Part shown: positions 23,300 to 32,943 of the stretch, one piece after another | How the letters are laid out: each line of letters begins with the position of its first letter | Position numbering within the stretch: the stretch's first letter is position 1 | Source: Danio rerio | Lineage: Eukaryota; Chordata; Actinopteri; Cypriniformes; Danionidae | Reading direction: 5' to 3' | Assembly (NCBI RefSeq): GCF_049306965.1 | Contig: NC_133185.1 | Location: 31,950,001-32,014,000, forward strand | DNA: 64,000 nucleotides | Position numbers and translations under genes: made by a program | The notes under the pieces: generated by a model | The model's database searches: none | Told to the model about the DNA's origin: nothing | Seen by the model: the letters and a program-made list of their open reading frames with translations, nothing else

Positions 23300-25980
23300 A
23301 GAGTTGAATGTCAAAAATGTAGCATTTTTATTTCAGCAATATGCCCTGTGTTCTCATTAACCATTCTCAAGCTTCATTCCATAATTAGGTCCTCTTAAAC
23401 CTGCCACTAACATGTTTAAAATGTAACCCATAAAAAATACTAGAATAAAGTGGGCATTCCTGGCTAGCAACAATTCCATGAGCTACAGTATATGCACAGC
23501 TAGTGTTGGTGAAGGTTTATGTACCTATTTTAAATTTTATGCAGTTCCTTTTACAGGATCGACATTGTAATGTAATTAAAATACACTTAGTTAAATAAAT
23601 TTAAGCGTCCATTTTGTTGCTTTAGCATCAAACGAGATGATAGACCATGTAAACTCTAGCGCCATCAGTGGCTTCAGGCTAGCGCAGAAACTCCATTGAA
23701 AATACTAGGGTAAAATAAATTGTCATATTTTAAAGAGATGGCAGGGAAAAATGAAATTTAATGCAGTACTTCTTGTTTGCATATATAAGTCTGTGTGCAT
23801 ATATGCCCTTTTCCCAATGCCAATTTTCTTAGATGAAAAATAGAATTTCTTCAAATAACAGTATTTTTGAAATCAGCAATTACATTTTCAATAGTTGATA
23901 TGTAATATCAATATTGATATCAGCTTTTAAATTTAAACTAGCAAAACTTATGATTCATGAAATCAACTGTTTTTATCAATCAATAAATGTCACTATGATG
24001 GACATTTGCTTGCTATACACTTCAACAATTGTGCCCTACATTTTACAATAACATTTTTGCTTTGTTATATTTATGTAGCTTTGCAATGCTTCTTTCTTAA
24101 AGCCTGTGTAAAGAGAATCATGAATCTGTGCAGGTCTAAAGACCTTGACTTGACCGTGAATGACCATACATACCTGTGCTTGTGTGGGTGTTTGTATTAC
24201 ACATTGCGTTATGCACACTTAAACACACCTTATTCTAGTCTGTGATAAGATAAGGAACATCTTGGTTAGCATTGAAACCGTCAACTTTGTAAATGAAATG
24301 ATTAGTAGAGAATCACTGATTGAGCATGTTTTGCAAATGTACAGAAACCCTATTTGACATTACAATTACCAAGCAGTCTTTAGATGAACAATTTTTACAC
24401 AATAGCTATAGAGAATAAGATCCTTATTCTAGATGAATTTATAGTTTTATTATTGTAAACGTTTTGTGACTTTTTCAGTTGGTCGGATTGATTATAAATA
24501 GTATAACCCCAGTTTTACAATAAATGCCATAGTTAAACTATGATTGTATAGTTTTTATTTTGGTTTTTATTTGTAATAAAAACATTGATGTTTAATGCAT
24601 AACATGTTATTTCCCTGTGTTTTGTTGTCTAGTAAGTAGCACCTTTCCCTTCTGAAAATAACCATGGTTTAATAATAATCAAACCGTAAACCATTATTGT
24701 AGTTGGCTATCTACAAGTCCAGCATGGTTTTATTCAGTTTTCTACAGTAACTAAAGTTTAACAATGGTATTTCTAGAAATATTGCAGTTATACAAAAGAC
24801 AATAAATCCGCCAACACATGATTACTACAGTTTACTATAATAAAAAACATAGTTACCAGAGTTTCCATTTTCAAGAAGCTGAGGGGCAAAGGGCATCAAA
24901 TACAGAGGGGGTGAAGAAGTATGACTGTATAAACTGAACTCTGAGACCTTGCAGGGTGGAGAGGCATTATCCCTACTGCTGACTTGTGATTTAAAAACCA
25001 GAAGTGTAGCTTTATATGCAGGAATTTCCTGTATGATTCTAGTAAATTTCGAACCCATAAAACATTGAATGTGGTTTGACCCTGTGCGCGGTAACAAGGT
25101 CGTAACCACTGGAAAGATTCCGTTTCCTCATGATTTCATCCTTTAGAGCGAGGGAAAAGGCTGAAACTAATCTGAGAAACACGACCACCACATTAAAGTA
25201 GGCATCCTGACATGTATTTTTTTCCTATAGGGCTATAAACATTTCAACATTTTAACAGAATGAGTAAAGCCGAGATCGTCCTTGCAGTCTTTTCCCCAGG
25301 TTAAGTACTTCAGTCACCAAACTCTTATCAAAAGAAACTCGTGCTGATTTCGACCCTTCACACCTAGACATCCACCTGCCCTGAGGTACTGATACATTTT
25401 TATGTGCTTAGATGGAGTATTTTGTCGTGGTACATTAATTGACACGCTATTCTTGTGTTTGACAATCGAAATTCCTTCACACAGTGTGCGCTTCTGTGCT
25501 CTTTCACCTAACAATGGCAATAATTAACTCTCTCTCATGAGTATTTTATTATCCTGTTATAAAGCCTCCTTTTTTCATTCTTTGATCAATGTTTAGAGTC
25601 CATAGTCTAATATCTATTCTAATCATGCAGAATTACCTCATGCTGCAATTAAGACGGCGACCTACATCGCATTTGCTGATTTATAAGGGTGAAGATATCC
25701 CAAAAATAATTCTGCAATTAATTAAAACCACCGTGGATTTAATGTTATGATTATCTACACAGTACATAAATTTAAGTCAAACCATGGCGTCCTCTAGTGG
25801 CTACCTGTGTTGTTTTTACTGCCATGGTTTGGCCTACAACATTTGGATAGTTGATTTTAGTGAAAAGTGTGTGTTTAAACTGGTTTAAATGGATAAATGT
25901 ACCTGAAACAGCACCAAATAGGGTCCTGAGGTAGCCTGTGTGTAAGTCCAGGATGTTGGATTTGAGGGGCAGGGCCAAAA
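23300..25980. other. intergenic stretch between wdr74 and the miRNA locus
   Basis: AT-rich. Around 24480-24860 there are repeated ACCATGGTTTAA, AAACCATTATTGTAG and TACAGTTTACTATAATA motifs that look like an old fish repeat. Otherwise I see no gene, RNA or clear element; open frames here are short and random-looking. Confidence 0.5.
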
Positions 25981-25984
25981 AGAT

Positions 25985-26016
25985 GTTAAATATTGACGAG
26001 GGGTGTAATTATTAAC
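25985..26016. promoter_or_regulatory. two adjacent HNF1-like sites upstream of the mir-194/192 transcript
   Basis: GTTAAATATTGAC (25985-25997) and TGTAATTATTAAC (26004-26016) each match the HNF1 consensus GTTAATNATTAAC at 10 of 12 defined positions, spaced by 6 bp. They lie about 1.5 kb upstream of the miR-194 hairpin and 265 bp before a strong splice donor (26281). The human miR-192/194-2 promoter is known to be driven by HNF1 in liver, gut and kidney. Function here is inferred. Confidence 0.45.
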
Positions 26017-27490
26017 TAAGCTTCAACTCCAAATCACTTTTAAACTGGCCTCTCTCGGCCTGACATAGCATTGCTGACCGACGCTCCCCTCTCACCTGCT
26101 GCTCTCGCCTTGTGCTGTCGTTCACTCTGCTGTTTTTTTGGTTACTCTTTAATTTTTCATTTTAGCTTCAGTTAACTCTGTAATCTCTATGTTTATTTAA
26201 GCTTTTCTTTTGGTTTGGTCTTTCTCGGTTTTGTTTTTTAGCTCCAAAATCCTGGACTCCGACGAGGAAGAACTGCGAAGGTAAGAAACTCTTTATTTAA
26301 TATAAAGTTGTGAGGAATATCAAAAATAATTCTGAATTGATATAAGTGTTTGTGCTTAAAAATCCAGAGCAAAACTCATTGAGGTTCAGGCTTTTGCCTC
26401 GCCTTGCTCTCTGATTCATCTAGGAAATGGCAATGTTAGCGTCTGTTTGTTTTTTGAAAGGCTAGGTTAATATTCTAATGTAAACACACCACATTGTCTA
26501 ACAAAGTCAGACTAGTATAAAAGAGGATAAAGAAAAATAATGCAAAAGCTTTGCTCAAACATTATTTCTCTTAAATCAAATACAAAGAAGGCAGAGTTTG
26601 TTTCTTTCTAAAAACCAAGTTAATTGTTAGTACAAATGAACTAAATGTTCAGACTCAACTAAATGGCACTCTTAAGACTCAACAACACCAATTACTTCAA
26701 ATTTGACCAAGTGCTTTCCTCTCTACAAAGTCAATTTCATACGTTACATGTTAGTTTAACTCCAATTTCAAGAGCAGCAATTGGGAATTGTGATAAAAAT
26801 GAACCACCTACATGAGTTCATGCCATTGATTTTCTCTCACCCTACACACATGCTGGATTCTGCACTGGGATGAGAAAGATAATGGTGGATTCACAAGACG
26901 ATAACAGGAGCAGATAACACACACTGACTCATGCGCCGTTTGCCCCCTTTAATTACTTTATTATGCTGTTTTTCCAAAGGTAGCAAGGAGCAGTGGCGAG
27001 GTTTACAGCAAGGCAAAGTCTAAAATATGATATGAATGAAGACAACAAGAACCTGTTAGAGATTATTACAAGTCTAACCTGTTACTAAAAGGAGGTGATG
27101 TGCAAAAGGAAGACATAAATGTATATGAATTATTAAACGACACACCCTTATTCCTCTTAGCCCGCACGCAAACTCTGCCGAGCACCCTTGTATTGACTGC
27201 CATCATAAAATTGCTGTTATCAAGATCAGCCTTAGCACTTTGGACGTGCTGTTGGCCAATAATGGAGTCTATGGCATGTCATAAAGATGAAAAAGAAACA
27301 AGAGGTCAAAGTCATGAGCCAACAGAGGAACTCTCACATGTCCTTAATGGCAGTCATTACCCTTTGTCTGAATCCTGATTGAACTTCTCATTATGCTTTT
27401 TTTTCAGGTGGCAGCACTCATTTAAGATGGACATGAATGGAACATTGAATCTGAAATCCACTTCCTTCCGTCGTCCATCTCCAAAGACTT

Positions 27491-27572
27491 GGTGCTGACT
27501 GCTTGTAACAGCAACTCCATGTGGAAGGTTTGTGTCTTCCAGTGGAGCTGCTGTTGCGTGCAGATAGTCACC
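27491..27572 (+). ncRNA. mir194: microRNA miR-194 precursor
   Basis: The 5' arm (27504-27525) contains TGTAACAGCAACTCCATGTG, the first 20 bases of vertebrate miR-194-5p, followed by GA to complete it. The 3' arm (27539-27560) starts CCAGTGGAGCTGCTGTTGCG and pairs with it around a 13-nt loop, and the outer stem (GGTG..ACTGC with GCAG..CACC) closes the hairpin. miR-194 is enriched in liver, intestine and kidney and lies downstream of HNF1. The zebrafish genome has more than one mir-194; the copy beside mir-192 is usually called mir-194b, which this should be, but I did not verify the name. It sits 160 bp upstream of mir-192 on the same strand. Confidence 0.96.
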
Positions 27573-27671
27573 ATTATCTGCTTTATGCATTATTGTGTTT
27601 CATTTAAATTCAGATTTCATTTATGTGGTCATAAAGGTGCTTGCATGTTAGTGGAGAGCATGGTTAAGTCT

Positions 27672-27760
27672 AGGACACAGGGTGATGACCTATGAATTGA
27701 CAGCCAGTGTTTGCAGTCCAGCTGCCTGTCAGTTCTGTAGGCCACTGCCTTGTTTATCCT
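27672..27760 (+). ncRNA. mir192: microRNA miR-192 precursor
   Basis: The 5' arm (27685-27705) is ATGACCTATGAATTGACAGC plus C, exactly vertebrate miR-192-5p. The 3' arm (27722-27743) starts CTGCCTGTCAGTTCTGTAGG and pairs with it across a 16-nt loop. The final base distinguishes it little from miR-215, but the linkage to mir-194 and the position directly upstream of ehd1 on the same strand match the human miR-194-2/miR-192 cluster next to EHD1. It is known to be co-transcribed with miR-194 and to act in epithelial differentiation and p53 responses. Confidence 0.96.
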
Positions 27761-27834
27761 ACTAAACACACACTGATCTGCTTAGAGACTGCAGGAGACT
27801 GTATAAATGTCGGTGGACTACAGAAATGTAAAAC

Positions 27835-28600
27835 AGGGTATCTACTGGGTCTTAAAAAGTCTTAAATTCACTGAAAAATTGTGTTGTGTGTCTTAAATAA
27901 TTTCAAACAGAACAATTTATCTCTTACAAGTTAACTTCCATTCATGCAAAAACTATTTTCAAAAGTAAATAGAGTTTCTATTACTTGATTAAGAGTCTCG
28001 CGCCCCCCTTTTTTATTTTTATTTATTTATTTATTTTTTGTTATGTTCCTAATCATGTACTTTTAAATCAACACTGTGTTGGATTGTTGAATATGCCATA
28101 ATGGTTTGTACTTGAACTTATGGTCAAATAAATAATAAAAAATAAGTAAGGGGGTGTAGACATAATTTTTATAAATAGGCATGAAACGTAAGGCTTTATA
28201 CCAGAAATGCATTAGGTTGAATAGAAGTTATACTCTATAAATTTGGATCAAAAGCACCAACAAATATATATTTTTGATTAATTATGTAATCGCACACAAT
28301 AAATATACTTTTTAACAAGGTTAAACTTGTCATTAAAGGAAGGAAGAAAGTAATATTATGTTGAATATAGTGAATATAACTAGAGTTTTATTTTGACACA
28401 TTAAATTATGTTGCTAAGAAATAATTACATTTTATTATTTTTTCTGATTTTTGTGGCAAACAAAAAAAAATCTGTTGGCCCAATCGGGCCATCAGAAATA
28501 ATTATTAGTGTTTAGCCCTGTATAAGTCTAACATTTCATTTATAATGGTCTTTAAAAGGGTCTTAAATAGTCACAAATGTCTTGTAATGCTTTCTTTTGG
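27835..28600 (+). repeat. dispersed TTAAGACTTTTTAAG-type repeat, copy 2
   Basis: Left end AGGGTATCTACTGGGTCTTA and AAAGTCTTAAATTCACTG; right end GTGTTTAGCCCTGTATAAGT and GGTCTTTAAAAGGGTCTTAA. The same two ends, in the same order, bound 53785-54210. The family was not identified. Confidence 0.55.
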
Positions 28601-29137
28601 TTGCGAGGGGATATTTATGTATTTATTTCATGGTAGCAATAAGATTATTTAACTGTATTTAGTTTATTTTGGACATTAAAATATTTTAAAATCAGTTTCT
28701 TTTGGAATAAATATGATTGTCACCCTATAACTGTCTCACAACTCGTGCTCTTTTCATTAAATTTGGTTTGTTTTGTCACATTCTTTGCATGCATTTCATA
28801 TATTACAAATTAGTCCTAAACCAAGAATAACCGCTATACAGATGAATACAACATTAACTGTGGAAGCTTTCACACACACTAAGTGTGTGCTGCAGTTTGT
28901 CTTCTTTTGCTGTAAATGCTCAAGCTGAATTCTGATCGGATGCCAAAAACATTTTTAAAATTATTCTGATGATGTCGATAATGTTCTTGTTATCATTCTA
29001 GTTGTGATGTGGACTTTTCATTTAAATGATTTTAGAGATTTATAGCTATTGGTGTATTTTATTGGGACAGTGTAGATGAGCCTTTTTGTTCACTTTCCAT
29101 CAATTTATAATTATTTTTCTTAAATCAATGTTGTTAG

Positions 29138-29510
29138 ACTGTGGCACGATGGCTCTGTGGTTAGCACTGTCGCCTTACAGCAAAAAAAATTGCTGGTTTG
29201 AGTCCCGGCTAGGTCAGTTGGCATTTCTGTGTGGAGTTTGTATGTTCTCCCTGTATTGGTGTGGGTTTCCTCCGGTGCTCCGGTTTCCCCCACAATCCCA
29301 AAACATGCCCTATAAGTAAATTGGGTAAACCAAATTGGCCATAGTGTATGAGTGTGTATTGTGAGAGTGTGGGGTGCTTCCCAGTACTGGGTTGTGGGTG
29401 GAAGGGCATCCACTGCATAAAACATATGCTGGCATAGTTGGCTGTTCATTCCACTGTGGCGACCCCTGATTAATAAAGGGACTAAGATGAATTAAAATAA
29501 ATGAATGAAT
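29138..29510 (+). repeat. DANA-type tRNA-derived SINE, most complete copy
   Basis: Runs from a tRNA-like head (A-box-like TGGCTCTGTGGTTAGCAC; B-box GGTTTGAGTCCCGGC) through the body blocks GGTCAGTTGGCATTTCTGTG, CCTCCGGTGCTCCGGTTTCC, AAACATGCCCTATAAGT, CAGTACTGGGTTGTGGGTGG and AAAACATATGCTGG, to CACTGTGGCGACCCCTGATT and an AATGAATGAAT tail. Imperfect target repeats flank it (AATGTTGTTAG at 29127-29137; AATGTTGCTAC at 29508-29518). Confidence 0.88.
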
Positions 29511-30426
29511 GTTGCTACAACATTTTCACAGTGAAACTGATAGCTACAATAAAAACAAACAATAATTATGGTAGACAATTTTAATTTTATTATTATTAAT
29601 ACAAATAAATAATAAAAAAGAAACTGCTGCAGTTTGTTATCAGGTAATCTGCTTGAGCAAGATTCTGATTAACTATCGAAAATATTCTGGAAAGCGTGTT
29701 TGATAATGTTATATGTCATATTTGTGATGTGGCCTTTCTCTTAGCACCTATTTTCAAAATGTACGGTTATTGTGACATGCTCACGCTCATGACTTTTTAC
29801 GGTTTGAATGAGCTATTGAAATGAAATTTCCACACTGAGAGTCCCATCTGTTCACACACTAAATAAAACAGCTGATTTCCTGTAAATGCCAGAATGCTTT
29901 CACTTTCAGTTTTGTTTTGCCCAGAGTTTTCCCCACTAACTGCAGTATAAGATGTATCTTGGGAATAGTTCTTAGAAATAAGCTGAAAGCCAGTGAATAG
30001 CACCAAAATGATTTAAATACTGATCATCTGTATAAATCCCAAATCAGTGTGCTTCGTTTTGGAAAATTGAGTCTGATACCTTTCTCTCCATGAACAGAAG
30101 GCACTGGAACTCCCTGTGAATTCTGATTGACTTTCAATTTCACTCTCTGATACTCTGAAAGAAGCCTTTTATGCTTTGAAAACAAGGAAAGAACATTGTA
30201 GATTCTTCATGTGGCATAGTGGGCGGGGAGTGTCATTTTCTAGGACCTCATTATGACAGTGCCTATCTGGCATAAACTATATGCAACTGTCAGTCTTCTG
30301 AAAGTCCGGGACAAATATAGCAGTCTGCTCTACACTCAAATGAAAACCCCCACTCCTTTCCTAGAACAGGGATATTACAGTCCTTCCAAGATCAACAGAT
30401 GGCATTGATTTAACATGTTAAATAGG

Positions 30427-30510
30427 CTATTATATTATATTATATTATATTATATTATATTATATTATATTATATTATATTATATTATATTATATTATAT
30501 TATATTATAT
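30427..30510. repeat. (ATATT)n pentanucleotide array 1
   Basis: About 16 perfect TATAT/ATATT pentamers. Confidence 0.95.
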
Positions 30511-30882
30511 GTTTCTTTTATAAAAGTGACAATAAAAAGTTGTAATAAGGTGAAATGTTAAATAAATAAAAAGTTATATTGTTTTATATTTAAAATGTAA
30601 TTTATTCCTGTAATTCGGCGATGAATATTTCATATTATTATAGATGCTGAAAAAAATAGTATTGCTTAATTTTTTTAGTCTAAACCATAATATTTCAATG
30701 AAATATATCACATAGAAAAAAGTTATTTTACATCGGAATAATAGTATTTCACAATAATTTTGTTTTTATTGGATTGTTAATAAAAAAATGCAATGTTTGT
30801 GAGCAAAGTAATTTATGGCCTGTGAATAACTAATTAATTTAATGTTTAATGAGTAAATTATAATGTATTATTATATTATATT

Positions 30883-31247
30883 ATTCATTCATCTTCTTTT
30901 TTCTTAGTCCTTTTATTAATCTGGGGTCGTCACAGCTGAATGAAATACCAACTTATCCAGTATATATTTTACGCAGCAGAAAACATATAATATAGCCCTT
31001 CCAGATGCAACCCATCTCTGGGAAACATCCATACACACTTATGCACTACGGAAAATTTTGCCTACCCAGTTTACCTGTACTACATGTCTTTGGACTGTGG
31101 GGGAAACCGGAGCACCCGGAGGAAACCCAGGCAAATGCGGGGAGAACATGCAAACTCCACACAGAAAAACCAACTGAGCTTCGAACCAGCGACCCAGCGA
31201 ACTTCTTGCTGTGAGGCGACAGCACTACCTACTGCGCCACTGCATTC
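30883..31247 (-). repeat. DANA-type SINE embedded in ATATT repeats
   Basis: Full-length-type SINE on the minus strand (tail TTCATTC at left; head with CAGCAAGAAG and GTGGCGCAGTAGGTAG at right). TATTATAT sequence lies on both sides, and array 2 begins within a few bases of its head. Confidence 0.85.
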
Positions 31248-31251
31248 CGCT

Positions 31252-31345
31252 ATATTATATTATATTATATTATATTATATTATATTATATTATATTATAT
31301 TATATTATATTATATTATATTATATTATATTATATTATATTATAT
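31252..31345. repeat. (ATATT)n pentanucleotide array 2
   Basis: About 18 perfect pentamers directly next to the head of a minus-strand SINE. Confidence 0.95.
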
Positions 31346-31866
31346 TAAGTGAGAATGAAATTCTTTTTATGACCTTCAATTTATTAATTCATTAACAATT
31401 AAGAGACCATATTATAATGTATTGTATTATAGAATTAAATATATTTATATTTTAGAACGAAATATATTGATATCCTTCAAATCATTCATTTAATTTAGTC
31501 AATGGGTTATATTGTAATGTATTATATATTTTTTAAAATTTATATTATTGAATGAAATATTATGTCTTTGCAGTAAATTAAGGCCTTTGCATTTCAGTAA
31601 TTAATTAATTTATTAATTAATTTATTTTAAACTTGTTAAAGGATGTTATTGTGTATTATATTATAATTAAAAAAACAGTTGCAGCTCTGCTGGTTGAAGT
31701 ACATTTTCCTTTTTTATTGTAATAATTTGATTTGGTTCAGTTAGGAATTTCCAAAACCATCGCAGAGTCCCAGGGATCGGAGAGAGGTTAGCTTGGGCTC
31801 TCCCTGATCCTATTATATTATAATTTATAACATATACATATAACAATTTTATAACAGAAATGGGTA

Positions 31867-31936
31867 TATTATATTATATTATATTATATTATATTATATT
31901 ATATTATATTATATTATATTATATTATATTATATTA
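31867..31936. repeat. (ATATT)n pentanucleotide array 3
   Basis: About 14 perfect pentamers in AT-rich DNA. Confidence 0.95.
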
Positions 31937-32218
31937 TTTAAGAATACAATTTTATGAATGACTTTCAATTTATTAATTAATTAATTTAACATTTAAAGGG
32001 CTATAATGTTTTGCATTATAGATAATAATATAATATCAGATTATTATTTATAATATTGAATGAAATCACATTTCTTTGCAGAACATTCATTTATTTATGA
32101 ATAAAAGCTGACATTCATTTATTTATTCATTTATTTGATATGTAATGCAGTAGTTTATGGCTTTTATTAATTTTATTCATATTTTATGTTCATTTATTCA
32201 TTTAAACTGTTAAAGGGT

Positions 32219-32331
32219 ATATTATATTATATTATATTGTAGTGTAGTGTATTATATTATATTATATTATATTATATTATATTATATTATATTATATTAT
32301 ATTATATTATATTATATTATATTATATTATA
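32219..32331. repeat. (ATATT)n pentanucleotide array 4
   Basis: About 22 pentamers with a short TGTAGTGTAGTG interruption near the left end. The array ends about 610 bp before the ehd1 start codon. Confidence 0.95.
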
Positions 32332-32499
32332 AATCAGTCATCTGAATGAAATTAGTTACAAGCACCACAAAGCTTTATAAATAGAGATCTAATAATAATA
32401 AAAAAAGTTTCGTAGTTAAATGAAATTATTTTTTGATACACGAATGTCGGCTGTGACATTCACACATAGAATGCATTCACACAAAATCCCAAATGGGAG

Positions 32500-32943
32500 G
32501 AGGGCCTTCCTTTTATTTTGGAAGTTCCCTTCGAGTTTCCGGTCCATAGTAATGTATTAAAAATGTAGTAGGGGGAGCGATCTCGTACTGTCACGCGCAG
32601 AAGTTCTCGAGCTGTGGGAGTCTCGAGAGGAGCTGTTCTTTCCGCGCGGATATTAAAGAAAACTGCAAGGTCGCAACTGACGAGTCAACTAACCTAACTT
32701 TAATTTACGAAAGTAGTTAATGTTTGCAGAAAACTAAGGAGCAACAACAATTCTCCGGGTAGCGAACAGCTGACAGCACCGACCCACCACGCTGGCAGTC
32801 CGCGGAGCCTGACCAGAACATAGGACCAGACACTGGGCCGTTAATTCATCAGAACCGTTGCCTAGAAACCAGCAAAAAAACTCGAAGACCGTCGCCAGAG
32901 GGCTTTTAGTTTAGAAAGGGGCTTATTTTCCATATTTTCCAAA
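32500..32943 (+). promoter_or_regulatory. ehd1 promoter and 5' UTR
   Basis: After 2 kb of AT repeats the sequence becomes CpG-rich from about 32570 (CACGCGCAG, CCGCGCGG, GTCCGCGGAG), typical of a TATA-less vertebrate promoter. The 5' UTR presumably occupies much of 32640-32943. The start codon at 32944 is preceded by CCAAA, giving an A at -3, a fair Kozak context. The transcription start cannot be fixed. Confidence 0.5.

Larger units (their letters stand above)
26242..27760 (+). ncRNA. candidate spliced primary transcript of the mir-194/mir-192 cluster
   Basis: A strong donor (GCGAAG/GTAAGAAA, intron from 26281) and a strong acceptor (TTTTTTTTCAG, exon from 27408) bracket a 1.1-kb intron. 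An acceptor-like TTTTTTAG also precedes 26242, so the first segment may be an internal 39-nt exon or the end of a longer first exon starting near the HNF1-like sites. The downstream exon would carry both miRNA hairpins. In one frame the two segments join as SKILDSDEEELRRWQH and meet a stop 30 codons later; I think this is chance, and the transcript is non-coding. The 3' end is not identifiable. Confidence 0.4.
28601..32400. other. intergenic stretch between the mir-194/192 cluster and ehd1
   Basis: Contains two DANA-type SINEs (29138-29510 plus, 30883-31247 minus) and four ATATT microsatellite arrays, listed separately. The remainder is AT-rich with no visible gene. A short imperfect hairpin built on GGGATCGGAGAG and CTCTCCCTGATCC lies at about 31769-31810. 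Confidence 0.6.

Noticed and set aside
27408-27530. Protein-coding exon reading HEWNIESEIHFLPSSISK
   Set aside because: The frame is blocked by a stop at its start, and the sequence is better explained as the miR-194 precursor and its flank.
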